DNA from: Salarias fasciatus
Taxonomy: Eukaryota; Chordata; Actinopteri; Blenniiformes; Blenniidae
Direction: 5' to 3'
Length of the DNA stretch: 64,000 nt
Assembly (NCBI RefSeq): GCF_902148845.1
Contig: NC_043754.1
Span: 18,590,431-18,654,430, forward strand
Positions 26,128 to 36,244 of the stretch are shown here, one piece after another. Each line of letters begins with the position of its first letter. Within the stretch, counting starts at the first letter, position 1. The position numbers were made by a program, and so were the translations under genes. The notes under the pieces were generated by a model. The model did not search any database. It was not told where the DNA came from and worked only from the letters and a program-made list of their open reading frames with translations.

Positions 26128-26136
26128 TTCTATGAA
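26128..26136. promoter_or_regulatory. STAT/GAS-like TTCTATGAA upstream of factor B (copy A)
   Basis: Palindromic TTCNNNGAA about 70 bp before the factor B start codon, identical in copy B at 38928-38936. Mammalian factor B is interferon-gamma inducible through STAT1. Function here is inference only. Confidence 0.3.
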
Positions 26137-26206
26137 GCTCACGGTTCATTTTGTAATATATCCACAGCTCCTGTAGCCCTCCGTTATTCATCAGCAGTTT
26201 GTCAGA

Positions 26207-28693
26207 ATGATGTTCAACATGGAAAAGTTCCTCCGCTGGAGTTTGTTTGCTGTATTGTCATGTTTCCTCTTAATGGGTATGTATATATGTTTGTCCTTTC
26301 GATTAAAGATATATATGACGATTTCAAATGCACACATTTTAAACATTGTTTATGGTTCTGACTTAAATATTTTATGATACAGAACAGTTATCTGTGATGG
26401 GTTCTGTGCTTTCAAGTTTAACAATCATGAATTTGTTGAAAAGTATTTTCAATTTATATTTCAATTGTGAACAATTATTTGATGAGGAAACAAAAATCAG
26501 AATTTAGAACACGTCATGTCTCGAATCTTCACTTTTTCAATGCCAACATCAAATTGTTTTGATGATTATTTTAATAAATGTACAACTACATACAAACAAT
26601 AGATAGCGGTACTCCAGTTGAGGCCTGTAAGGCTTATTTACATGACAGTGTAGTGGTTAAAACTCTTCCTACAAGAGTGGAATTTGAAAACAGTTTTGCC
26701 CTAAGGCCTTTTACGATGGAGTTTGCATGTTCTCTCTGTGAATGTTTTAACCTTGAATGCCAAAATCATGTATCCGAGGCAAAAAAAAAAAAGTTTCTAA
26801 AATGTTGGAGTTGTCTGACAAAGCTGTTTCTTTCCAGGTCAAGAGGTTCGGAGCGATTGCACGGAAGATGGTGTTGAAATTGAGGGAGGTCATTATACAC
26901 TGACCAAGCAGCTGAAGGTTGACAGCATGTTGATCTACCACTGCCCCGAAGGCTACTACCCCTACCCCGCCCTGGTCCGTCTGTGTCAAAACAGCAACAA
27001 GTGGAAACCAGCGCCCAAAAGATTCTTACAGCAGAGATGCAGGCGTGAGTAACATCATTCAACACTCATTTTTACTTTTTTGTCCTCAGAATGCATGATG
27101 AGTCACACCCTCTTTGTTCATTTGTTTGTTTGCTTGACAGTTGTCGAATGTCCTGACCCCAATGTGCTGGAGCACGGAGGTGTGTGGCCTGCTCAGGAGA
27201 AATACTTTGTGGGCAATGAGACCATGTATGAATGTTACTCTGGACACACGATGCGAGGCTCCTCCCGGCGTGTGTGTTTGAGCAACGGGAAGTGGAGTGG
27301 ACAAACCCCCATCTGCAGCAGAGACAGTAAGTCTGCGCTTGGAAATGACAATTTTTCAATTCAATTTTAATTTATACAACACCAAATACAACATGGTAAT
27401 TTGTCAAACTAAAAAATATACAAGCCAAACACAAGCACACAAAAAAGTGTGAAAGGAAAAAAATGATTCCATCAACATTCTTACACGGAGCCTCATTTGT
27501 GTTTCCTGATTTATTCTGGACATTTCTCCTCATTTATCTGTTTGCTGTCCTATTAAAGCTGCAAGTATGTGCGCTGACCCAGGAATCCCACCCGGTGCCA
27601 CAAGAACAGGGAACTTATTTGACTTTCAGGACACAGTGAAATACCACTGCAAAGACAACCTGATTTTGGTGGGCTCCAAGACGAGAGTGTGTCAGGAGAA
27701 CGGCCAGTGGACGGGCAAGGAGCCAGCGTGCTACTGTAAGATAAACACCTGCGCACTCTTATTTACCGAAGGTCTAATGGAAATTCAGCACATTGGACGA
27801 CTGAAATCCAACACTCACAAGGCTGAAAATATGTTAATTTGGTTTTCAGTTTATTTGTAAAACAGTAAATTACACTTTGACTGAGCAAAGTTTTCTTAAT
27901 CATCTATTTCCTGCTTTTTTTTTTTTTTTTTGCACTTCCCTCTAGTTTTAAGATCACTCATAGAAACAGCTTTATTTTTCATTCTGTAGTTCTTTTTCTT
28001 TGAGTGACAGATGTCATTGTTCTTGCTTTCAGTAATCGTTATTCTTTCCTGGGGTGCACAGCAGTAAATAGCATAAAAAGACACACACTGCTTTACCCTT
28101 TAACCCATAATGTTGTGGTGGGGGCTTTGGCTCCAGTTTGAAGATGGTCAAACCCACTCCAGGGATTTCCTGTGTTTATACCGCAGACAGGCCTTTTCTC
28201 CGAGTCACTAAAGTAAGAAATTGCAAAAGTTCTAAACACTGGAGGAAGTGGCCCTTGAACAACGTCCTGTCTATGAATGCTACTTTAAACTCACCCCAGC
28301 TCAAACTTCCTCTTTTTCTTCAACCTGACCTTTTATTGAATCAGTTTTCTCTTTTTCATGATTAACGCAAACTTCTGCTTTTTGGGGGGGGGATTTTTTT
28401 TTCTTGCAGACAAACACACTTACGATACTCCACTGGAGGTTTCGCAGGCATTCGGGAGTGCCATCACAGAAACTCTCACCACCTTAGAGTCCCTTGGTAA
28501 GTTTTCCTTCTTTCTCTGGTTGGATGTAAGATATGAGATTCTAAAGATTAAAGGTTTTATTCGTCCCAAATCATGCCAATGCTGTGTTTGTTGTTGTTCA
28601 GATGACACACAGGAGGGAAGAAAAATCAGACTTACCAAAAATGGGACACTGAACATCTACATCGCTGTGGATATTATATTGTTATTGTATTAA
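26207..28693 (+). CDS. cfb: Truncated complement factor B (Ba-like: three CCP modules, no protease)
   Basis: 5' part of a duplicated factor B gene. Coding exons: 26207-26276, 26838-27044, 27141-27326, 27559-27735, 28410-28496 and 28602-28693, giving an open frame of 272 aa with valid splice sites. It encodes a signal peptide, CCP1 (DCTEDGVEIE...), CCP2 (ECPDPNVLEHGG...) and CCP3 (CADPGIPPG...), the linker, and the factor D cleavage region EGR-KIRL. It then stops after IAVDI plus five residues (ILLLY) supplied by the duplication junction. The VWA MIDAS, the rest of VWA and the whole serine protease are absent. All CCP cysteines I checked are kept. Proximal promoter sequence matches the full gene. 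It may make a secreted Ba-like protein or may be a dead remnant. No factor B poly(A) site remains downstream. Confidence 0.8.
26595..26770 (-). repeat. Degenerate teleost interspersed repeat in factor B-A intron 1
   Basis: Contains GTAGTGGTTAAAACTCTTCC and GGAGTTTGCATGTTCTC, decayed forms of the GTGGTTAGCACTCTTGCC and GGAGTTTGCATGTTCTCC blocks of a ubiquitous fish repeat. The same copy sits at 39395-39570, so it predates the duplication. Confidence 0.6.
28676..28680. other. Tandem duplication junction with 5-bp filler
   Basis: Factor B exon sequence ends at GTGGATATT (28675, equivalent to 41390). VSIG10L2 intron sequence starts at 28681 (equivalent to 21420). The ATATT between is not at either parental edge and repeats the preceding five bases, as expected of end joining with slippage. 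Confidence 0.85.
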
Positions 28694-28758
28694 ACCAACT
28701 GCACCATGAAACCCGTCAGCAGATCGTGAAACTGAAACTTGACATTGGTCTCTTCCAG

Positions 28759-28889
28759 GCCCAACCATTTTACCCAGCGCTGCCTCGCCCTTCACCTCAC
28801 CCCCGAGCGTCACCCCCAGCGCCCCTCCGCTCGAAGACGATAACGAGCCTGTTAACGTCACCATCACTGTCCAAACTACCGGCTCTTAA
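28759..28889 (+). pseudogene. Orphan duplicated last exon of VSIG10L2
   Basis: Matches the terminal VSIG10L2 exon at 21498-21628, including acceptor, in-frame coding (ILPSAASPFTSPPS ... TVQTTGS) and stop codon, but no other VSIG10L2 exon accompanies it. It could only be used as a terminal exon by the truncated factor B transcribed through it. Splice phase is compatible with factor B-A exon 5. Confidence 0.85.
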
Positions 28890-29227
28890 TAATCCCTTCT
28901 GGGTCGACGCATTGGTTCATCAGTAGTTGTCTTTTTTTTTTTGTCTCAACTCAGCTGCAATGGCTGCTACTGCATACTCCACAGTCATTTCAAACCTGGA
29001 CAGAGACAAACCGGTAATCTCTACACAGTAAAGCACATGATATGTTCACTGATAAGTCTAGTTTTTTTTATTTCTCCCCGTCTTCAGGAAGGTAAAACAA
29101 AGAAGTGGGTCCAAAAAACTGAACACGTCAGATATAACAATGAAGTCTTGGTGTTGATTTCCACTGTGTGATTGTGATTGCATTACCTGAATCAAACCAT
29201 TTAATGCCCAAAGAATGCCTTTAGTAA

Positions 29228-29233
29228 TTTATT
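29228..29233 (-). terminator. Poly(A) signal of chek1-B (minus-strand AATAAA)
   Basis: Copy of the chek1-A signal at 21968-21973. Confidence 0.5.
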
Positions 29234-31392
29234 GTTAACACACAGGGCTTAACAACCTGACCTGTGAGAGCAGCCCACACACACACTCTTTGTTGAAAAG
29301 TGGACTCAGTTGAACGTCTTTCAAACACATTTACTAAAAGAACAACTGCATAATTTTAACGATCACATGAAGAAGACAAGTACGTGACTCAAGTTTTTAC
29401 CTCTTAAACATCAAACTACAGTAAAAACAACAAAAAAATATGAGCTGCATGCAGTCGTGAACAGAACATATACAATGTACAGGTCTTCGCTTCAATGTCC
29501 GCTGCAGAGCGCGTTCGTTGGAGGCAGCCGCTCAGCTGAGGGGAAGCAAAATCTTCTGAGTGCTGACGATGTCGCCCAGCTTCTGTTTTATCTTCACAAA
29601 AAGGCGCTTGAACTCTAAACCATCGCCCTGGAGGAACGCAGTGAGACAGACGGCTTCAGAACAAAAGGCGGGGGTTGAAGCCTGACGAGCTTTAACCGAG
29701 ACGGCCGCTGTACTTTCAAACAGAACGTTTTTCGGAACTGGAAAGTTACCTTCGACAGCCTGAAGTCCAGCATTACCCACTGATTCATGTCCAGCAGATA
29801 AACTTTGAAGATGAGTTTGTTGTTGCGCTTGTCCAGCGTGCTCACCGTCACCTGCGCGGAAAAGAACACGTTATCAGAAACCAAAGAGTTCTGATGGATT
29901 ATTATAGCAACCAAAAGAAATTCGGTAAATGTGAGCTGAAACCGATTCATGCTTGAGTCGAATATTTCTGAAAACATGCGAGCAGCTGCTTGAAAGCCTC
30001 CAAATTCTGTGTGCGTTGGTTTGAATGTACCTGCTTGGTGCAGGTAAGTTTGAAGCCCAGTGCCAGGCCTTCACAAGTGTCTTTCAGGGAAGATAAGGAG
30101 GCCTCGGCATTGACTGTGGTGAAGAAACGCGTCATTCTTCGCACCAATCTCTGCCAGGGTGACTGTTGACAGAAAGAAAGACGGTTTTTGTGCAAAAAAG
30201 AACTGATATTAGAGTTGCTCAAATTGTAATAAAGATATAAATATATATTACTGGACAAAAAAAAAGAACAGCATCAGACCAGCACAGTACCGACTGTGGA
30301 TTTACCTGGCTGGCTCCTGGCGTGCAGAGGAGCTGACTACCCAGTAACATGTGCTCCAGTTTGGTCGGCTGTGAGAAGCAAACCTGACTCCTGGGTTGAG
30401 CAATTAATAAGGCTTCTAGTCCGCCTGCAGCCAGATCAGGCTGAGAGCTGGAAAACTGCATCCTGTCGTCACTGCGAAGAGAAGAAAATGACCCTCAGGT
30501 TGCAGCGGACAAAGAAACGAGGCTGACGTGAGACGAGAGAGACGGCGCTTGGACCTGCTGGAGCGGGATGCGAGTCCCACATCAGATCGGAGAGGTTTGT
30601 TCCCCCCTGAGATCAAAGGATCCCTCACACCTGCAAAAAACACACAGACATCAGTCCTGTGGGGATACGCCATAATGTCACGATGGCTTTGGCACTCACC
30701 GTGAGTGAACCAGCGGTCTTTCTGTATGTCCGCAATGGAGATACGTGCATCTGGGCTCACCATCAGTAATTTAGACAACAAACCTGATGGGACAAGTGGA
30801 ATACGGCGTCACAACAACTTCAAATTACAAGTAATGTGATTTTGGACTTACTAAGAGGCATCAGCTGTATTTTCTTCCAAGGAGTCAGGTATGTTTTCTT
30901 CTGAAGCCAGTCTGAATACTCCTGGCAGCTCTCAGTGGGCTGGTCCCACGGCAGCTCTGATAAGACAAGCAACATCCGCCTGACTGACAACATGTCACAC
31001 ACCCGACAACATCAGCAGCTTCAAACGTCTTCAACTTCAATCTGATAATTTGGGGAAACATTTCAATTCAGAAAGTTTCAAAGCTGCGCCGTATTGCGGG
31101 ATTACAGAGGAGCAGCGTTACCTCCGGCCAGCATGGCAGTGAGGACGATCCCACAAGCCCAGATATCAGCAGGCTGAGCTTTGTACTCCGTCTGGCTGAG
31201 AAGCTCTGGAGCCACGTACGGCAAAGTTCCACAGAGTCGATTCAGGAGACGCTCGTTGCCTCGGAAGCGGAACACGGTGGCCAGGCCAAAGTCTGACAGC
31301 TTCAGGTCATCTCAAAAAGAAAAAGAAAAACAGCAAAAGATCACGATCAAGATAGTTTGAACAATTCAAGAGGAATCAGTATCCTACCTTTG

Positions 31393-31761
31393 TGTTACGT
31401 GCCGAGGGCACCATCGGCTGTTGTCAGTGCCGGGTCAGGAGGTTGCGAAAGGAGAGGCAGCGGAGCTGGGTGATGGTGCTCAAAAAGGTAGTGGTTTATT
31501 TACAAAAAATAATGGTGAGGTATCCAACAAAGGAAAAAAAGAACCAAAGAAAACAATGAGCAAAGTAACAAACAAGCTGGCTCAGGACGTGACGGTGCAG
31601 GAGGCCAGGAGCCACTGGTCTCCACTCCTCTACAGGCAGCAGCTTCTTATGCTGCCGGTGATTAGCTGATTGGCTCCACCTGGCATGGCTGATTCCAACA
31701 AGGGAGGTGAGGTGCAGAGCAGGAGAGCACTCAGAACCAAGACGGCTCCAGGGCCGTAACA
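31393..31761 (-). repeat. 3' LTR of the retrotransposon
   Basis: 369 bp, 3 mismatches to the 5' LTR. Bounded by the CTTTG target duplication on its outer side. Confidence 0.95.
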
Positions 31762-31772
31762 CCCCCCCACTT
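31762..31772 (-). other. Polypurine tract next to the 3' LTR
   Basis: On - reads AAGTGGGGGGG directly before the 3' LTR, the expected place of plus-strand priming. Confidence 0.75.
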
Positions 31773-31867
31773 AAAATCATCACCAACACCTCCCAAAAAT
31801 AAGATAAAAATGTCCATCAGCACCACCGGTTGACCGCCTTGTTTCCTTCTTGTGATGCATAACTTCT

Positions 31868-34399
31868 TTAGCCAATAACGTGGGAAATGGGCAGCCATGG
31901 CTGAGGCCGTCCGACAGGCTTGATGACCAGGACAGCATGGACAACCGGTCCAGGGCAGAAGGAAGGAACCACCGACGGATACGGACCACCAGGAACCACC
32001 ACTGGGACGGGACACCTGGACACAGGGAGAAGAGGAGGCGCAGCGAGCAGGGGGGCCAGGATCAGAGGAGCAAACACCCCCTGAGCGGAAGCAGTTACCT
32101 CAACACCGATGGGACGTGCCCATCGATGTGCCGAAATATCACGCAGCGGGGCTGTACCAGGCGCAGCACCCGACGCACCAGTCCTCTGCTTGGTCCGGCG
32201 GCTGTCCAGGTTCATGGCGACCTTTCCATCAAATCGCTTCTTCTTAGCTTGGGAAGAAGACAGCGCCTTCCGAGCTAATACGGTGCCCTGCTGCCGCCGT
32301 TTCCTACGCTTTGAAACAAAGTCCGGTGCACCACCTCCAGACAGACTCGAAGACAACAATCGGCCCTTTAACTCCTTCAGGGGGCCACGAGTTAGAGGTG
32401 GAGGAACACCAGGAACACCCTCTGGTTTTTCAGCTCTGGGCTTCACTTTGACACCATTTTCCACGAGACCAGAAGGGGGCACACAATCCCCGGGGAAAAT
32501 GGGACCACAGACAGGGTCACCCAAGTCAACAACACTCTCCTGGGTCACTTTCTTAGCCTGTGCTCGAGACAGGACACTCACGGAGGAAACATCAGGATGT
32601 TGACTCGCCAGATCATCATGTGGACCAACGATTGGCTGGGAGCCCACCTCAGGAGAAGGATAGACCTTTCCATCAGCAATGTCGTTTCCTAAAATGACAT
32701 CCACCCCATCAATCGGAAACCGGTCCCTTACAGCCACCGGAAACACTCCACTCACCAGGTCAGACTCGAAGTGGATGTTATGCAAAGGGGCTGGCACGTA
32801 GTCCAACCCAATACCTCTCACTACAGTGCTCACTTTACAATCGGTCTTATGGCCAAGAGGCAGGACACCAGAGAGAATGAATGACTGCGAACCACCTGTG
32901 TCACGCAGGACTCTGACTGGAAGCTTGGATTCTCCTGGGACTGAAACGAATGCTTCAAAGATGAATGGCTTGAAACACTTATCAGGAGAAGTGGCAGGCA
33001 GAGGAGACACAGCAGTGGGACCAGCTGGGCAAGTTTTAACCAGAGCAACCCCTTTGGGTTTTGGCTCGGTCGACCTGCGTCGACGGAGCACGTCACAATC
33101 TGATATTAGGTGACCAGTTTTGTGACAGTAGAAGCATTGCTTCGGCCTACTTGATTTCGGACTGGTGGATAACTCTGGCTGCACAGGCTCTTCGTCTTGA
33201 TTGGTGGTTGGCACATGATCACGTTTGAAGACGGATTTGTGAGTAAGGGCAAACTCATCTGCGGAAATGGCAGCCTGCTGGAGCGTACATACTTTCTGCT
33301 CATTTAGATAGATGAGTATACGCTCAGGAAGACAGTTCTTGAAATCTTCGAGCAGGACTAACTCACGCAGAGCATCAAAACTTGTAGTTTTGGTAGCTGA
33401 GCACCACCCGTCGAACAACAAGGACTTTTCTCGGGCAAAATCCACGAAACTCTGGGCAAAGGATTTCTTGAGGCCTCTGAATCTCTGCCTGTAAGCTTCC
33501 GGGACAAGTTCGTACGCCCTGAGAATAGCGCCTTTTAGGATGTCATAAATAAGACTGTCCGAGACTGACAGGGATGCACAAGCTTCCAAAGCTTTACCAG
33601 CCAGTTTGCACTGTAGCAAAATTGCCCAAACATCCGGTGGCCAGTGCAGCGCGCACGCAATACGCTCGAAGGCCCCGAAGTAAGACTCCACTTCGGCTTC
33701 TCTAAATGCAGGGACCAACTGAATATTTTTGGAAACATCGAACGCATCGCGGGACGCAGTAATTGGCTGCTCTGCGCCTCTAACCCGTGCCGCTTGTAGC
33801 TCCAGCTGACGTATTTTGAGAGCAGATTCAGCTTCCACTTTCTTGATCTCCACCTCTCTAGCGGTGGCAGCTTCAGCTTCCACTTTCTTGATCTCCACCT
33901 CTCTAGCGGTGGCAGCATCCAACCCCAGCCTCTTAAGTTCCAGCTCACGCCTGAGCTGAAACTCCCGCTCTCTCTCCTTCTCCTCTCTCTTGAGTCGAGC
34001 AACTCGGACTCCCACCTCCACCCGGGAAATTCCGGTACGCGGGGATGAAGAAGAACTGGAGCTCGCAGACGATCGGGCTCCGGGCTTCTCCTCAGCGTCA
34101 CCCGCTAACTTAGGCTGGGAATCGTCGCGCGCCACGGCCCCCTCCGCAACCACGCCAAGAAGCACCGAGGACGCCCCTGCATCTCCCGGTACCGTCACCG
34201 CCTCGTCATACTCAGGCAAAACAAGTACACCCTTGCCAACTAGACCGGACAGCACAGCATCCCTCACCTCATTCACCCGCAGGGCCGAGGGTATCACAAT
34301 GCCATAATGTCGAGCAATGTCCAGCAAATCACATTTCCGGCAATCATAGAAAACCTCAAATGTGGGGTTAGCCACAAACGCCTGCAAGTCAAACACCAT
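31868..34399 (-). CDS. Gag / protease-like frame of the LTR element
   Basis: Long frame of 843 codons inside the fossil element. The N-terminal part has a small helical SAP-like stretch (CDLLDIARHYGI), then a charged coiled-coil region with a tandem repeat rich in EVEIKKVEAE. A gag capsid-like region of the SCAN-related type follows (about 230-400), then one CCHC zinc knuckle (CFYCHKTGHLISDC), then a retropepsin-like DTG motif (RDTGGSQSFI). The C-terminal third is Pro/Arg-rich and unassigned. Polymerase domains are absent from the element. Confidence 0.85.
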   Translation of the reverse strand: MVFDLQAFVANPTFEVFYDCRKCDLLDIARHYGIVIPSALRVNEVRDAVLSGLVGKGVLVLPEYDEAVTVPGDAGASSVLLGVVAEGAVARDDSQPKLAGDAEEKPGARSSASSSSSSSPRTGISRVEVGVRVARLKREEKEREREFQLRRELELKRLGLDAATAREVEIKKVEAEAATAREVEIKKVEAESALKIRQLELQAARVRGAEQPITASRDAFDVSKNIQLVPAFREAEVESYFGAFERIACALHWPPDVWAILLQCKLAGKALEACASLSVSDSLIYDILKGAILRAYELVPEAYRQRFRGLKKSFAQSFVDFAREKSLLFDGWCSATKTTSFDALRELVLLEDFKNCLPERILIYLNEQKVCTLQQAAISADEFALTHKSVFKRDHVPTTNQDEEPVQPELSTSPKSSRPKQCFYCHKTGHLISDCDVLRRRRSTEPKPKGVALVKTCPAGPTAVSPLPATSPDKCFKPFIFEAFVSVPGESKLPVRVLRDTGGSQSFILSGVLPLGHKTDCKVSTVVRGIGLDYVPAPLHNIHFESDLVSGVFPVAVRDRFPIDGVDVILGNDIADGKVYPSPEVGSQPIVGPHDDLASQHPDVSSVSVLSRAQAKKVTQESVVDLGDPVCGPIFPGDCVPPSGLVENGVKVKPRAEKPEGVPGVPPPLTRGPLKELKGRLLSSSLSGGGAPDFVSKRRKRRQQGTVLARKALSSSQAKKKRFDGKVAMNLDSRRTKQRTGASGAAPGTAPLRDISAHRWARPIGVEVTASAQGVFAPLILAPLLAAPPLLPVSRCPVPVVVPGGPYPSVVPSFCPGPVVHAVLVIKPVGRPQPWLPISHVIG

Positions 34400-34927
34400 G
34401 ACTCAACCCCTAACAGATCACGTCAAGGCTTGGACAAAACCACAGCTGACTGTCATCCACAGTCAGCTCATTAGCACCTGACTCCAATCAAGCCACACAG
34501 CGCACACCCCCAATGGAGAAAGCTAAGGAGCGCAGACAACGACCTACCCGCACACACACGTCACACACACAAACCCGCCATACACATGAGCCCGCTTGGG
34601 GGAGGGGAAGAAAAAAACCAACAAAGCAGTGCACAAAACAAAGCAACACCCAGAATCCTAGCCACCCAAAACTCACCTATTCTGTCTTCTGGGGTTTACC
34701 AGGCTCGAGTTTTCACCCCACCCGGGATACACCCCAAAAACAACAAACTAAAAAAACAAACAGGTGCCGATGGAATGGCTGTGTGACAGCCAAGCTGAAC
34801 ACCCCTAGTCTCGTCTGGGTACGCAATGTTTAACAAAAAGTGCAAACTGCAAAAGGAACACCCAACTCACCCAAAAATGCACAGTTCCAAACACACCAGC
34901 TCGTGCGACCCACAGCAACAACCATGG

Positions 34928-34945
34928 ATCCCGGACGAGCCCCCA
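34928..34945 (-). other. Primer binding site for tRNA-Pro
   Basis: On - reads TGGGGGCTCGTCCGGGAT, two bases inside the 5' LTR. This is the tRNA-Pro type primer site known from gammaretroviruses and many LTR elements. Confidence 0.9.
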
Positions 34946-34947
34946 AA

Positions 34948-35316
34948 TGTTACGTGCCGAGGGCACGATCGGCTGTTGTCAGTGCCGGGTCAGGAGGTTG
35001 CGAAAGGAGAGGCAGCGGAGCTGGGTGATGGTGCTCAAAAAGGTAGTGGTTTATTTACAAAAAATAATGGTGAGGTATCCAACAAAGGAAAAAAAGAACC
35101 AAAGAAAACAATGAGCAAAATAACAAACAAGCTGGCTCAGGACGTGACGGTGCAGGAGGCCAGGAGCCACTGGTCCCCACTCCTCTACAGGCAGCAGCTT
35201 CTTATGCTGCCGGTGATTAGCTGATTGGCTCCACCTGGCATGGCTGATTCCAACAAGGGAGGTGAGGTGCAGAGCAGGAGAGCACTCAGAACCAAGACGG
35301 CTCCAGGGCCGTAACA
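34948..35316 (-). repeat. 5' LTR of the retrotransposon
   Basis: 369 bp, TG...CA ends, abutting chek1-B exon 5 at 35317. Confidence 0.95.
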
Positions 35317-36244
35317 CTTTGTCATTCAGCAAAATGTTTTCTGGTTTGATGTCTCTGTGGGTGATGCCAACACTGTGGAGGTATTCCTGCAAAGGTGGAG
35401 AATTCAAACATGAGCAGGAACAAAAGTTTGAAGTCACACTCAGGTATGATTCGCTCACCACCGCCGATATCAGCTGCTGGAAAAACCTGTGAGCGTCCGT
35501 CTCCGACATCCCCACATCGGGCTCTAACCAGAAAGCAAAGGCAGAGAGGAGGCTTCAAAGGTCAAGGTGAAAAGAAAAAAACAAGTTTTCCAAGTGATAC
35601 CAAGAAGTTGAACAAGAAAATGGAGATTCGTGTCATTTGTTCTACCGATTCTGTCAAACAGCTCTCCTCCCGAGCAGTACTCCAGGAAGAGGTAGACCGT
35701 CGGTCCTTCCTTCCGGTGGCCAAAAAAAACGAACAATGTTGGGATGGCTGAGCATCTTCCGAGGCAAAAACATCAAACGGAGACATGAGGATGACATTAC
35801 AACACAAAAGACTGCTTGATCTGAACAGGACTTGATGAGATAAGCAAATGAAGATTCCTCCATAATAAACTCATTAAAACCTTCCGCTACTAATGTTTTC
35901 TTCTTTAAATCAACATCGATCACTGCCATGGTGAGCAGTGCACCAGCTAACAGCAGTTTTACTGAAGGTAAAGCCGACCTACCTTGTGGATGCAAACTTC
36001 CTTCCTGACATTTTCATTGCAGTCTTTGGCCTGTGAGGTGCCGATCACCTTCAGAGCAACAGCTTCCTCCGTCTGTCTGTTTACCAGCAGCCTCACTCTG
36101 ACAACATAAACAAAAGGAATTCTCAGTAGGAACAACAAAGATAAGCAAGGAGAGGTGAGTATTGTTTTATGCATTTGTTAAAATGGAGTCAGACTAATAA
36201 CCGCCACAGCAGTCTGTATAAATAAAAAGAAATTCATGACTTAA

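Larger units (their letters stand above)
25324..26206. promoter_or_regulatory. Divergent chek1 (-) / factor B (+) intergenic region, copy A
   Basis: The 883 bp between the two start codons must carry both promoters and 5' UTRs. The chek1 side has two E2F-like TTTGGCGC motifs and ETS-like CTTCC motifs. The factor B side is AT-rich with a T run at about 26043-26052 and a TTCNNNGAA element at 26128. Confidence 0.6.
21420..28675. repeat. Segmental duplication, left copy (A)
   Basis: This 7.26-kb unit covers the end of the last VSIG10L2 intron, its last exon, all of chek1 and factor B up to the middle of its sixth coding exon. It is repeated directly at 28681-41390 with high identity; the stretches I compared by eye differ at only a percent or two. 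The extra length of copy B comes from an LTR element, a MITE and a 1.19-kb segment upstream of factor B. Confidence 0.97.
31393..35316 (-). mobile_element. LTR retrotransposon (Ty3/Gypsy-like, gag-protease only) in chek1-B
   Basis: 3.92-kb fossil element on -, in the same direction as chek1. It has 369-bp LTRs (5' LTR 34948-35316, 3' LTR 31393-31761) with TG...CA ends, a 5-bp target duplication CTTTG (31388-31392, 35317-35321), a primer binding site to tRNA-Pro, a short polypurine tract and one long gag/protease-type frame. No reverse transcriptase, RNase H or integrase region is present, so it is non-autonomous although its ends look whole. The LTRs differ at 3 of 369 positions by eye, indicating a young insertion. 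It is absent from copy A, so it arrived after the duplication. Confidence 0.93.

Noticed and set aside
28139-28365. 75-codon frame in factor B-A intron 4
   Set aside because: Intronic. The equivalent region of copy B does not keep it as a supported exon, and factor B phases close without it.
31880-34307. Plus-strand frames across the LTR element
   Set aside because: They are antisense shadows of the gag/protease frame.
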